From Plasmodiophora brassicae (taxonomy: Eukaryota > Endomyxa: Phytomyxea > Phytomyxea > Plasmodiophorida): a stretch of DNA of 64,000 nucleotides. Below, piece by piece: positions 23,368-37,440 of the stretch; positions within the stretch are counted from its first letter, which is position 1, and each line of letters starts with the position of its first letter. A program made the position numbers and the translations under genes. Under the pieces are notes generated by a model that did not search any database, was not told where the DNA came from, and was given only the letters and a program-made list of their open reading frames with translations. The DNA is taken from assembly GCA_036867785.1 (NCBI GenBank), contig CP145413.1, forward strand, positions 62,001 to 126,000, read 5' to 3'.

Positions 23368-24269
23368 TTAGGCCATGCGCCGGGTTCGGTTGACCCAGCG
23401 GACGCGCGTCTCGCGGGCGCCACGCCCCGAGTTCAGGCCAGTGTGTACGATGAAGTCGGGCGTCGTCTGCGCCAACGGTGTCACTGTGTAAAGCGCCTAC
23501 AGCAGCCACGAACGTCGTACCTTGGACGGTTTCGGTTTCGTCGACGGTGCCAGCGCAGACGTGGAGGATGACGTTTGAGGGCGTCGCGATCGATTGATCG
23601 CCGCCGATCGTTTGCCCCGTGCCCACTCCATCTTGAACTTCTGGAACAGGGCCACTGGATCCGTCGATCGGAACGACCGGCCTGACCGTTGGGCAGACTG
23701 AGAACGCGCGACGGACACGGACGGGCCGCCGTGGTGAACGTACCTGGCGCGCGTTGCGTCCTGGATCCGGAGGACGGCTTCAAGGCGGGTTCCTTCGTGT
23801 CGACGGGCGGCGTGACGTTCTGCACGCGAGCCGACTCTGGTGACTCGGGCGCGTCATCCGACGAGTGCTCGTGCGCGTAATGAAGAACGCGGGCGGCAGA
23901 CGCCTATGTAGGTAGGGTGGACCATTGTAACCGTCGTCGTGTCCATTGTAGTGAACCTGAACAGACCTGTTCGCTCCGGTTCTCGTCGGGCGCAGCAGTC
24001 AGGCGGGCCCGAGGCCGGGGCGGGAGTATCTCCCGAAGCGATGCACGCCGCAATGGAACGTCAGGGGACGACGTCGCGCTATCGGATGGCGCGTGCGCCG
24101 CCGCCACACGCGGCGTCGATATTCGCAGGACGAACCGCTCAAGAACGTCGTCCTCGACGTTGCCAATCCCCTGGCAACAGCAACTCAGGGCGGCGCGATC
24201 TTCGAACGCCGTCGTGCTGACCAGTAGCGACAGCTGGCGCCTAACGTCGTCCGCTGTGAAGTTCGTCAT
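23368..24269 (-). CDS. HYLS1: HYLS1 centriole/basal-body protein
   Basis: HYLS1 is loaded on to centrioles through SAS-4/CPAP and is needed for cilium formation. Exon 1 starts MTNFTADDVRRQLSLL. A 51-base intron (GTCAGC...GCCAG) joins it to GIGNVEDDVLERFVLRI, giving a complete HYLS-1 box (VRxxL-x-x-LG-x5-7-L-x-x-F). Later exons are joined at SEQ to ASAARVLHYAHEHS, at TQRAP to SAQRSGRSF, and at KPKPSK to TTPDFIVHTGLNSG. The C-terminal motif STDPVALFQKFKMEWARG corresponds to TDRVARYFEYKRDW in human HYLS1, and ETRVRWVNRTRRMA ends the protein. About 230 residues, shorter than human (299). It diverges from the LYR gene. Confidence 0.82.
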
Positions 24270-24383
24270 TCGGGTGACGACAGCCGGGCCGCGGCCGCGA
24301 CGATCGCCACGACGCCAGTTGGCCTGTGACGTGATCCGCTCGGGATGTGCAAAGCGCGCTGAAAAGTGAAAACGCGAATTCCG

Positions 24384-24405
24384 CTCTCTCTCTCTATCTC
24401 TCTCT
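24384..24405 (+). repeat. CT microsatellite
   Basis: A nearly pure CT dinucleotide tract with one A interruption, in the HYLS1/LYR divergent promoter. A polypyrimidine tract on the LYR sense strand. Confidence 0.9.
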
Positions 24406-24423
24406 GCCCACAGTGCACGTCAA

Positions 24424-24486
24424 TAAGTGCGCCCGTGGGCGACGATAAGTGCGCCCGTGGACGACGATAAGTGCGCCAGTGGGCCG
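24424..24486 (+). repeat. Three tandem 22-bp repeats
   Basis: The unit TAAGTGCGCCCGTGGRCGAC plus two bases recurs with starts at 24424, 24446 and 24468; the third copy differs at CAGTGG and its tail. It lies 64-126 bases before the LYR start codon, so it could hold repeated factor-binding sites. Confidence 0.85.
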
Positions 24487-24549
24487 TATATATCCCGGGA
24501 GGGGGTCACCGGCGCCGTACACTGGTCAACGACGACCCGCGTCGGCGAA

Positions 24550-24952
24550 ATGTCGGTGCAGATCAACAGGACGAGTCTGCAGCTGTACCGGGACTGCATG
24601 CGCCTGGCCGCGTACATTGCGCCGCGGTCGACGCCCAAGGGTGCCAAGCTGCGCGCGATGATCACCGAGCAGTTCCGGGCGCACCGGTTCGAGACCGACC
24701 CGACCAAGGTCGAGGAGTGCAAACAGGCGTACGTATCGTCGACTGGACATGCCGGTGGCGGCGCACGTCTGATGGGTACGCTTTGGCGTTAGCGCGATCC
24801 GCGGCTTGACGAATTACCTGGCGTTCGACGGCCTGTCGAAAGCGTCGCCAGAGTACGCGAAATCGAAGCTGGCGGATGACGACGACGGCGAGGAGCAGCA
24901 GGCAGCGACCGCTGCGGTGTCGTCACCGCCGCAAGATCAACAAGGGCCCTGA
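24550..24952 (+). CDS. LYR-motif (complex 1 LYR family) protein
   Basis: A small mitochondrial-type LYR protein; family members bind acyl-carrier protein and assist iron-sulfur or respiratory complex assembly. Seen: MSVQINRTSLQLYRDCMRLA (L-Y-R at the start of helix 1), APRSTPKGAKLRAMITEQFR, then TDPTKVEECKQA. A 67-base intron (GTACGT...GTTAG) joins this to AIRGLTNYLAFDGL, the family's third helix. The tail is acidic and Gln/Ala-rich. About 110 residues. The subfamily was not resolved, so I give no symbol. Confidence 0.8.
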
Positions 24953-24973
24953 TTGGAATACGTTATATATAGT

Positions 24974-27531
<2,558 letters not shown>

Positions 27532-27667
27532 ACGACCTGGCAACGACAACCAAAGCGTGTGCATCGGGTCTGGCCCCGCCCTAGCCTAGGTACTGTCGCG
27601 CGGCGGCACGACGGGCGGGAGCGGGGGGCCTCCTGTCTGTCTGCAGGTCCCTGGGCCTGTCTTGTCG

Positions 27668-28653
27668 ATGTCGCCTCCGCCGCCAGGCCGCCTCGCCTCA
27701 GCGGACGTACTCCGACGGGCGATCGCTGCCGTCTGCGCCTGGCAGAACGCGTTCGCGTTCCTGTGTCTCGTGATCGGCACCTACGTCGACACGATCCTGC
27801 AGGCCTACATCCAAGCCCATCCGCTGGCCGGTGTCGAGGCGCCGCCGGTGCCCGACCTCGGGTACACGGCACTGTCCGCTGTGCACCTGCCCGCCTGGCT
27901 CACAGCGGACATCGCCCTGGGCGCCGTATCTGCAACCGCGTTCGTCCGCGTCCTGCTGGAGGACGACCGCGTCCGACTCCTGCGAAGGTATTTCCTGCTG
28001 CAGGGCATCATGTTCGTCATGAGAGGGTCGACCATCACGGTGCGTCTGTCGTATCGACGCCAGGGCGCGGGTGGGCCTGTCGTTCTGAACCGCTTCACGG
28101 CAATCGTCAGATGACGCAGCTGCCGAGCGCGAATGCCGCGCTCTGCACGAACACGACCGACACGGCGGCCAGCCCGTTCCTGTCGGGCCTGCTGGTCGCG
28201 TTCGGCGTCCAGGGCACCTGTCGCGACATCATGTTCTCGGGCCATTGCACAACAATGACGCTCTGGCTGTTGCTGGTCTTCCTGCAGGCCAACCCACGAC
28301 ACGCGTCGACGGCCTGGAGGATCATATCGGTGCTGTTCAGGGCGGTCCTGCTCGGCGAATACATTCTCGGCGTGCTCATCCTGGTCGGCGACGGGTACCA
28401 CTGTGCGTATCGGGCACGGTTGGACCGCGGCGCACGCCCCAAATGTGTTGACGCGGCTGCCATCTCAGACTCGGACGATGTCATCATTGCGTTCCTGCTG
28501 GCGTGCCTGCTCGTATCGCTGTATTACGCGCTGGTCGAGCTGAACCGATTCGTGTACGAAACGTCGATGGGCCCGCCCGACGACGCCTCGGCCCGGTTCG
28601 GCACAGGGCGCGCCACCACCAAATTCGTCGCCTGGTTCGAGCGGTTCCAGTAA
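27668..28653 (+). CDS. Sphingomyelin-synthase-like (PAP2_C) enzyme, copy 2
   Basis: A tandem paralogue of the preceding gene. Starts MSPPPPGRLASADVLRRAIA; helices include AVCAWQNAFAFLCLVIGTYV and YFLLQGIMFVMRGSTIT. An intron (GTGCGT...GTCAG) follows at the position equivalent to copy 1. Then comes CRDIMFSGHCTTMTLWLLLV: the catalytic SGH is kept, but the Thr after it is Cys. Copy 1's second intron is absent here (NPRHASTAWRIISVLFRAVL runs through). The last intron again splits the tyrosine of HYSDDVIIAFLL. It ends FVAWFERFQ, like copy 1. Divergence between the copies is substantial, so the duplication is not recent. Confidence 0.85.
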
Positions 28654-29088
28654 ACCAGGTCGGGCCAGGCAGACCAGCGCCTGCTGCCGCCCCCACACGA
28701 CGTCCGGGCCTAAATATAGGCGCCAGTCCGCCCCACCGGTTCGCCGCCGCTGCAGTTCGGGAGGCGGCAAAAATGGAGCTGTTGTCTGTTCCGCGCGACG
28801 GCGGCGGGCGCTAAAAAAGGTCGCCCCCTGCCCCTGCGTGCATCGTCGTATAGTGCCCGGTGTGGCAAGGTGTTACAAGCGACGGGGGCGCGCGCGCCGC
28901 CCAGGCAGACGGTGCGGGTAGTCCACCTACCAACGTGTAACGCGGCGCAACGGGCGCCCCCGGTAACGCATCGCGCGCGGGTAAAAGCGCGGCGCTGTGA
29001 CGTGACGCGGGAGGGGGGCGGGTCCCGGTCCGGACGGGGGCGTGACGACGCGAGCTCCAATTTCCCCCGGTCAGACTCGATCTTGACC
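28654..29088. other. Intergenic, upstream of C2H2 gene
   Basis: 435 GC-rich bases; no gene or repeat recognised. Presumed promoter and 5' leader of the following zinc-finger gene. Confidence 0.45.
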
Positions 29089-30129
29089 ATGTCCGTGGTG
29101 CATCGGCAGGCGCCGGCACGAGGCGGCGGCGACGACGACGCGCCATCCCGGCCCTGCAAGATGTGCGACGCGGTCCTGTCGAGTCTCGCCGAGCTGCGCG
29201 CCCACCAACGCGTCCGTCAACGTTTGCCCGCCGTGCGTCGTTTGCCCTGCGCTGACTACCGGCACAGTCTGTACATAGCAGCGCGCAGCCGTACCACTGC
29301 CAGGTCTGCGACAAGCGCTTCTTCTGGAGCGGGTCGCTGTCCAGGCACATGCGCATTCACAGCGGGTCGCGCCCGTACACCTGCAGGGTCTGCAACAAGA
29401 GCTTCACACGTAAGTGGCGGCGCACCTCGTGTGGCAAACGATTCGTCCCTAACCGTCGCCCTGTGTGTCTGTCCAGAGAGCGGCACGCTCCAGCGCCACA
29501 TGCGAACGCACACCGGTAGGGATCAGATCGTACAAGTGCCGGCGACGGTGACACTGACCGTCCCGGCAGGTGAACGGCCTCATGAACGCGGGCTGTGCAA
29601 GCGCGACCTCGCCACGAACATGGTCGTCGGCTGTTCCAACGGGTTCGTCGGGATGGTCCCCGCGGCGACATCGCCGGTGGCCTCAGCCGTCAGCCTGCCC
29701 GTGGCGAATACCGGGGCGGGTGGCGTGCCGCTTCGTCCGCGGCAGGCGGCGCCGGCCGCGTCGTACCCCGTGTTCACGGTCCGGAACGTGGTGCGCAGGA
29801 GGCCCGGCGCCGCCTGCCGCAGCCTCAGGACGGGCGGGATCGCCGCCGGTCGCGATCGTTTGCCGACGACGCTGCTGCCGGACGGGAAACTGGACGACGC
29901 CAAGTCGATCGCGGCGGCGCGCCTACTGGAGAGCATCGCGATCGAGTTCGCACGCCGATCGCAAGCGACGACCGAGCACGCGACGGTCACCAAGGTATCG
30001 ACAACGACGACGTTCCAGGCTGTTCACGACCGGGGCCTGTCGCGGGCGGCGCTCGACTCCCGGATGTTCCACCAGCGACGCGACGTCGGCCTGCACGCGT
30101 CGGCGTTCGTCACGGCCAAGCTGTGCTGA
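29089..30129 (+). CDS. C2H2 zinc-finger protein, three fingers
   Basis: Exon 1 (MSVVHRQAPARGGGDDDAPS) holds a first Cys pair, CKMCDAVLSSLAELRAHQRV. An intron near 29216-29290 leads to PYHCQVCDKRFFWSGSLSRH and PYTCRVCNKSFT. A GTAAGT...GTCCAG intron joins to ESGTLQRHMRTHTG, and a third (GTAGGG...GGCAG) to GERPHERGLCKRD. The long C-terminal exon is low-complexity with no known domain. Three C2H2 fingers and a TGERP linker suggest a DNA-binding regulator. Introns falling inside the fingers recall the other C2H2 gene at 16793-17594. Confidence 0.72.
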   Translation: MSVVHRQAPARGGGDDDAPSRPCKMCDAVLSSLAELRAHQRVRQRLPAVRRLPCADYRHSLYIAARSRTTARSATSASSGAGRCPGTCAFTAGRARTPAGSATRASHVSGGAPRVANDSSLTVALCVCPESGTLQRHMRTHTGRDQIVQVPATVTLTVPAGERPHERGLCKRDLATNMVVGCSNGFVGMVPAATSPVASAVSLPVANTGAGGVPLRPRQAAPAASYPVFTVRNVVRRRPGAACRSLRTGGIAAGRDRLPTTLLPDGKLDDAKSIAAARLLESIAIEFARRSQATTEHATVTKVSTTTTFQAVHDRGLSRAALDSRMFHQRRDVGLHASAFVTAKLC

Positions 30130-30361
30130 CGCACGTCGCCAAGGAGGGCTTCACACCCGCACGGGTGTGGCCCCAGGCGCGACGACCTGCCGCCCGACCC
30201 TGTAACTTATTCGACGAACCCTGCATAGCCCCATGCCACTGATTAGATCGCGACCCGTGTCCTAGTTCCAGTGCACCCGCGCGTACCATGTTTATAAGAT
30301 ACACTGGTGGGATTGCCTGCCACCCTGTGGGTACACACTGTCCCCGCACCTGTGGGTCGCT

Positions 30362-33300
30362 CTAACGCCGCTGCTCTCCCGGTCGGTCGTCTGCCAGAAG
30401 GGCCCGGACCTGATCCGGGCCCAGGCCGGACAGCGCCTGGAACCGCGCCAGGTACGCTGCGTTGCCGTGGACGACGACGTTGTGCTGCAGAGCCCTGTAC
30501 CACCAGATGGCGTATGAGCAGACCCGACCATCGATCGCGTCGTCGCGCGGTGCTACTCTTTCCAGAACGCGAACGACTCGTCGCTGCGGTCGCTGTCGTA
30601 GCCGAACGCGCGCGCGACAACCACGGCCTCGTCAAAGTCGGCGTGCTGCGCGATAAACGACCCGGACGATTCGTCGTCGAGGGACAGGACGGCGGGTAGG
30701 CGACTCCCCAGCGATATCAGCGGTATCTGGCGCCAGCAGGTGAGCCGCAGGGCCGGGACGCAGGTGTGCGGCGCCTACCAGGTTCACGCAGGCCCGCTTC
30801 CCTGGGCCATGGTCGCCGGCGTCGAAACTCTGGTACGCTTCGCGGATCGCTTCGATGCAGAAGTGGACCTGCGCCGTATCGCCAGGCGCGAGCGTTCGCA
30901 TCCGGCGCCGCGCCTGCTAGAGGTCAGCAGCAGCAGCAGCAGCAGCTCCTTTGGAAACGGTTCGCACGATGTTACCTGGTAAAGGAAGATCTGGCCAACG
31001 GCGCTGTGCCGTTTGAACCGCCTGCTGATGTCGATGACGGCATGGAGCGAGCGCGACGCGGTCCACGACACGAGGAAGGCGTCCAGAGCGGCGTCGACCG
31101 GCGGGCACAGCTGCAGGACGTGCTCGATCAGCGAGTACCGATGGGCCGACAGCGCCGATGACAGCAGGTGCTCGATCGGCGAGCGGTCCACCACCAGCAG
31201 TAGCACCTGTGTCGGGGGTGGGGCGCTCACGTCACTGACAGGCCGGCTGGATGGGATCCCGTTCGACCTGTGCGATCCTGTCCGCGGCCGTGTTGCCCGC
31301 CTCGACCAGCTGGCCGATCAGCGCGTTCGTTCGCTGAAGGACGTCGCGCAGGAACGACAGGGTGGGCGTCTCGATGGCGGCCGCGAAGGCTAGCCCGAGC
31401 CAGAGCGGGAGGCTGTCGGACGACGACAGCTGCCGCGATAGGACCGGGAACAGGGACCGGCCGGGCGCGATCGACCTGATCAACCGGATGTACGCCAGCG
31501 ATTCGTCCAGGGACGACGACAACGCCGACTCGTAGACGTCGTGAGCGCCCTGCAGCAATGCAAGCACCAAGGCGTCGGCGTCGGCGTCGCTGTTGCCGAG
31601 CAACGTGACGCAGCGATGGGCCAGGTCCTGCAGCCGGGCGGGCAGCAGGCCCGGGTGTCGCACGCGGCGCATGATGCAATGCAGGATGGACGGCGCCGTC
31701 ATCGTCGACGCTGGCACGCCGAGTTCCACCTGGACGTCGTGCAGGACGTGCAGGCGCTGGCAGACCGGCCCCTGTGTGCAGGCGATCAGTGGACCAGTAT
31801 AGCCCACTCGATGGAGTGACAGACCGCGAACCATGCCAGGCGCGGCAAGGTGCCGAGCAAGCGCGACGCGTACGCGTCATCGTCGACGGACGCCTGCTTG
31901 GCCAGCGCGGGGTCCTGTTCTAAAGCGGCGGCGCGAACGGCAGGCGGGAGGACGCGCGTCTGGCAGGCGCGGACCAGGTCCAGGTCCCAGCTGGCGTATC
32001 CTCGGGGTTGCAGGCGCGCGTACATCTGCTCGAGGCGCATCGCCTGCTGGATATTCCCCAGCGAGCGCCCGATCACGACATCCGCCAGCAGCCTGGGCGA
32101 CCCGCTGCCGACGGGTTCGAACATCCAGGGACGCGGTGCCGACCCCGTCCCTGACGACAGGAGCGACACCTCGGTGTCGGTCAGATGCCCGACCAGCAGG
32201 TCCCGGTCGGCGTCATCCCCCAGGGGGAGAACGAGACGCGCCCAGAACATTGACGCCAGGCGGGGGTCGCCCCTCGATATCCGCCCCAGGCACATGGTCC
32301 AGTGACGGCGTCGCTCCGTTTCGAACTCCCAGATCGCGTGCCGCCTCAGGCCTGCCGTCATCTCCAGCAGGTCGCCCACCACCACCTCCGTCGACGTTGC
32401 CACTGGGGTCGTACTGCCCCCCACCGGTACCGTCTGCCGTTCCGGAGGCGCCACTGGTTCCACCCGGGACGCCCAGTTCTGGTCGTTATGGAACAGCGCC
32501 AGAGCGAGCGCGCGCCGATCGCTGGACGACGAGTGCTGCTGCTGCTGCTGCTGAAGGCGGGCGTAGAGGCGGGCGGCCAGCTGGCAATGCCATCCGGCGG
32601 CGATCCGGTCCCGCGTCGCGCGAAACGCCGCGACTGCATCGCGCACTGGCACCTGATCCGACCAGGCCAGCAGCGTGGGCCCGTCCGGCGCCGTCACCCA
32701 GGCCGCGCACAGCGCCTCCCGGATCGGCAGCCCATGCAACAACCGGTAGTGGACGCCCACGACCTGGACGTACGTTGCACAGGTTAGCCCCACAGGCGAC
32801 TCCGGCAAGGATCCCCGTCGACGTACCCAAGGCGGATGCGGCCTGGGGCTGTACGGGGACGCCGCCTGCGTGACGACAACGCTCATGCGGCGCCCAGGAA
32901 CGGCGACAGCGCGTCGCTCCTGGCGATCGGCGCCGTGCAGCGCATCGGCGAACAGTCGTTCGTCGTCGACGTCGAGCGGGAACCGGTCCAGTTCGGTAGC
33001 GACGTGGGACGGGTTCGCGAACAACCGCACGACGTGCCGTAAATCGGCGCCTGCGCCTCGCAGCCCGTCCCGATGCAGGCGCCGCCCGTTGTAGATCCGC
33101 TGCGCTGCGACAATGTGCACGTCCAGCGGCGCCGGATCGCTGCCCGACAACTGCAGCAGCAGGCGACAGCTTCGCAGGACGAACGGGTCGCACAGGTTGG
33201 CGACGGCCAGGTCGACGACGCCCTGCGGCGTGACGGGACGAAGCGCCGCGGCTCGAAACGGGGCACAACGTTGCAGGTGGTACTCGACGTCCAGGTGCGA

Positions 33301-36300
33301 TGCGCCTGGATCCACGGGGCTGACGTCGGACAAGCGGAACGCGTCGACGTCGGCGACGTTGCCGAGGTGCACGGGGCGAACGCCGGTCAGAACGTCCCAG
33401 GGACGGACTGGTCGCAAGGTCAGGTCCAGGGCGGCGTCCAGCGTCCGGCCGCCCGTCCGCAACGGATCGCCCTCGTCATCGGCGATCTGGAACGTGACCT
33501 TGTAATCCCGTTGCAGGTCGGGGGCGACAGCCAGCTCGTCCAGGACATACCTCACGAACTGGAGCGAACTCGCCGACAGGCACAGGGGCGACGTCCTGTC
33601 CAGCAGCGCGCCGCATTGGCACAGAGTTCGCAATCGGGCACCTGCGTCCCGGTCGAGGAGGATCCCGCGTCGAGCACAAGCGTCCAGTACGAGCGCGCGG
33701 AACGCCGACGACTGAATCGCGTTCCCGTCGTGGTACTGGCGAAGCAGAGCAATGGAAGCGTTCGTGTCCCCGTTGTCGCTGTGCACGTTGCCATCGGGAT
33801 CGAGCCAGGCACCCGACAGGTCGATCTCGTTGATCAGATGGCGGATTCGCGATGCACAGCAGGTCTCGACGGCGTAGGCCAGGCGGTGACAATGCGCGAC
33901 GTCGCCGCTGGGTTCAATATTGCTGCCGGCGTCGAGGAGGACGAGCGCGCGGGTCTGCTGGGACCACCGATCGACTTGCGCCAACGACGCGCATAGGTAT
34001 GGGCTGTCGCTGGGATGCAACCCGGATGGCGGCACGTCGACGAGGTCCACCTCGGGCGCATCGTCCACCACGTTCTGCCATCCGAAACGACCGGGGTCGC
34101 CATTGTCGTAGTCGGCGGTGGGCAGCAAATCGGTGACATCGCCCGTGCGTAACGGTAACCACCAGGGGCCCCCGTCCTCGTCGTCAGATTCGGTACCGTC
34201 GCTGGCATCGGAATCGCTCCCGCATTCGACGTTCGCCGCCGTTCCAGAGTTCTGCAGAATGCTTGCAGGTTAGTGGACGTCGGCGTCGACATCCACAATG
34301 ATGGTCGTGCGTCACCTGGGCAGTGAGACGGTGGGTCCAGCGACACGTCTGAACGACAGCGTAGCTCATAGATGGGTACGCCTGCTCCAGTTTGCCCATG
34401 TATTCGAGCAGGTCGACCTACGACAGTCAATGAATCGCGTTGCCGGCCGGCCCGAGCGTCTACCTCGTCCTGCAAGATCGTGGATCGTTGCGATTTCAGA
34501 AAGGCGAGCAGGCGCCGGCGCAGAGACGACGACGAGGTGCGGTAGGCGACGTCGACGATAAACGGTATCGGGGCGATGCCCATCCGGTTCAGCAGCCGCA
34601 CGACAACGCCAGCGAACGCCATCCGGTCGTTGCTGAGCATCCGGTAGGCGTGGAGCCGGGCCGCGCCCTGCAGGTTCAGCATGCACTTCCTGCAACACGA
34701 TCACGTTAGAGCGCCAGTGCAACTGGCTGGACCATACAGCACGACCTGATCGAATCGCCGGAACGTCGGTGAAGCGCAAGAAGCGATTCCGAGAGGGCGC
34801 CGGTTCGGGTGACGGCCAACAGGAGGGCGTCCATGGACACATCCGTGTGGTGGGACGGCCTGGAACGAACGGAACGAGCGCGAGTCGCAAGCGGTTCCGA
34901 CGTCGGAGTCGGGTCGCTGGCGACCGATCGACGGATGGCGACGTTACGCGATTGGAATTGTCGCAGGAGCTCCAGGTTGCCGGACAGCTTCAGGATCATG
35001 GCTTCGTTGGAATCATCTGTGTGCTCCACACGCCGGGTCAGCGGTCGCTCAACGGTTCGATCGCCAGGCTCCGACCATGCGCTAGAGACGCCGATAGGCT
35101 GTGTCGGCTTTGCGGGCGCGAATAATGCAAGAACACCGCCCTGGTGACTATAGACACACATGCTGTTCAGCGAGTGTCGATCAATCGCTAACGTGGCCCA
35201 GTTACTGGAATGTGCTGCCGTCCGATGGACATCGTGGAGTTCGAGTTCGGCGCTGTAGTCGCGAATCAGGTGTGAGGAGAAGTCGACGGCGGTGCTGAGC
35301 AGGGCGTTGAAGTAACGGTCGCTGAACGTCGTCCACTCCGTGAAGATGTGGTGGAGCAGGTGCTGGCAGCCGGCCAGGTGCTGGCCCTTCTCCAGATCTG
35401 CCCATATTCGGCAATCAGGGCGCGGTAACGCCGGCCCATAACGAGGGACCGACCCAGCAGGCTTTGCGCAATCAGGAGGTGATCGCGTCTCTTGATGCCG
35501 AGCAGGAGCACCTGCATGACGGTTGGCGAATGACTCTGCAGGTTCAGGCACGACACGTGTTTCAGGGTTTGCAGGCGGTGCCCGGCGACGACCAACGACA
35601 GGAGCGCCGGGTGTACCCCATCGGACAGGACGGCATGCGCCTGGCCGTCGATCAGGACAACGGGCATCTGCGACATCGACGACAGGTGACAGAATGATAT
35701 CACGCTCCGGCTGCTTGCTAACGTTGTCAGGAGCGCGTCGGCAGACCCGACCCGGCACAAGTGGTACAGGTCTGCCCCACAACGGGCGTTAGAGTTGGAT
35801 GGCACTGGCTGAGGATTCGAACGCATACCTGTCTCACGGGAGTGGACGACGGCGAAATCGTCCGATACGTCGGTGGTACCCCCAACCCAGACCTGGACGA
35901 AGACGCCGTCTTGGGGCGCTCGCGTTCTTCTATATTGGACGACGTTCCGATCATCGCGCCACCGCCGGGGACGCCCGAAGTTTACGATCAGCGCGGCCGT
36001 GCCTCCATCGGCAAGAACAGCGACCCGATTCGCGTTGTTGTTCAACACGCCCGCCGTGAACGCGTCCGAGGGAATGCGATGCTCAGCAATATCGCACAGG
36101 GTCTGGGTTCGAAGATCCAGAACGCGAACAGAATTTTGAAGGGACAGCCCGATGGCGCGCGACCGCGAACAAGCTAAGACACGCCCGTCGAAGACGATGT
36201 CGCGCTGGACGTGCTCCAAGCGGATGGTGTCACTGGGTCGATCGAGGCAGGGCCTGACGAGATGCAGTTTTCGCCCAATGCCGACGACAAGTTCGCAGAG

Positions 36301-37404
36301 GCCAACTCTGAACATGACGACCGGGTCGCCGTCGTGCAGAAGCAGAGCAACGGCTCTTGAGGAAGACGGCGCCCAGCACCGCAGCGTCCTGGTCCTCGCA
36401 TGATAGTACACGAGAATGTCAATGCCTGGATCCAGGAGCTGGCACCAGGCGAACCTGTCGGCGAGTGGTCACACGATAACGAACCGATGGATGATGCGGA
36501 TACGGACGCGACAACGTGGGAATCGATACAGGAAGAAACAGGGCCGTCGTACAGCATGAGGTCGTTGTTGCGATCTATCAGGGCGCATCGAGTGCCGCTC
36601 GACGCTGACACCGCCCCACTCTCACGACAGACGCGTACCCGACCGAGCATCGTCGCATGGGTATTTGCCATTGTTGCCCCGCGACGACCCAGTTGTCGTC
36701 GTGCATACTGGGCCTAGGACTTGCAACGGGCGCCGCACCGGTTCACCATGAGCTTCCAGTCCTAGCACGCGCTCGTCGTCCAGTGCGATTCCAGGCGCAG
36801 CCGCTTCCAAGTACGGCCCACGATCCCTGCTGGGTCTGAAACGAGGTCAGCGTGACGAATACTTGCAGGCGACTGCGTCTTGTCAAACGAGACGGCTTGC
36901 GCCGAGAGCGTCAGGCAAATGACATCTGAGCCTAGCGCCAGGCGTCGTTCGGGTCCGTTCCGATACGTCAGGTGCTTGATGCCTACCAACGAGTCTTTTG
37001 ACACAATCCCGCGCACGCGGCTCTCATGTTAATACAATTCGGCCGGGTCGTCGTCGGCGAAGTTGCCCGCCTATCCGGGCAATCTGGTCCCGGTTCAGGG
37101 TGTTCGCCAGGCACCTCAACTGCGAATCGTCGATGGGCCCCGACCACGACGACGACAGCTTGGCTCCGACATAGCAGTCGCCCAGAGCGCTGTCCCTATA
37201 GAATTCCATTCAGACGGTCGACGAATAGCCTGTTGCGGGAGCCAAATCGTACAGCACGATATGAAGTTCGCTGTGACAAACGGCGGTCGCCGCCCGCATA
37301 CAGGCGAAATTGACATGAAGCCGGTACACGTTGTAGAGCAGGACGACATTCGGCAGAGGCAGCACCGACAATACTGCCGACATTGGCACGCAGAGTAGAC
37401 ACAA
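30362..37404 (-). CDS. SPG11: Spatacsin (SPG11)
   Basis: Spatacsin partners with spastizin (SPG15) and the AP-5 adaptor in late-endosome/lysosome traffic and lysosome reformation. Many exons. The N-terminus aligns with the human beta-propeller: VVLLYNVELHIVLYDLAPAT (joined over a GTACCG...CACAG intron) and HLTYRNGPERRLALGSDVIC. The middle has TADYDNGDPGRFGWQN, matching DPSRLFGWQ in human. The C-terminal spatacsin domain has AQVHFCIEAIREAYQSFDAG, PLISLGSRLPAVLSL, DFDEAVVVARAFGYDSD and, after an intron, ALQHNVVVHGNAAYLARFQA (human: YQQVILKGDFNYLEEF). It is shorter than the human protein (about 2,440 residues). A poly-Gln/Ser run lies near 32530-32550. The exact first exon and most internal borders are unresolved. 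Confidence 0.82.
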
Positions 37405-37440
37405 CCTTCCAGAGGGGAATCAGATGCGATTCATGCCAAT

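Noticed and set aside
30930-30950. AGC repeat as a disease-type expansion
   Set aside because: A short trinucleotide run inside spatacsin coding sequence, encoding a leucine run on the minus strand; ordinary for this GC-rich genome.
31833-32873. 346-residue plus-strand open frame inside spatacsin
   Set aside because: Pro/Arg-rich shadow of the minus-strand spatacsin exon; no domain.
36100-36130. GGTTCGAAGATCC as a tRNA B-box
   Set aside because: It lies inside spatacsin coding sequence, and no acceptor or anticodon stem can be drawn around it.
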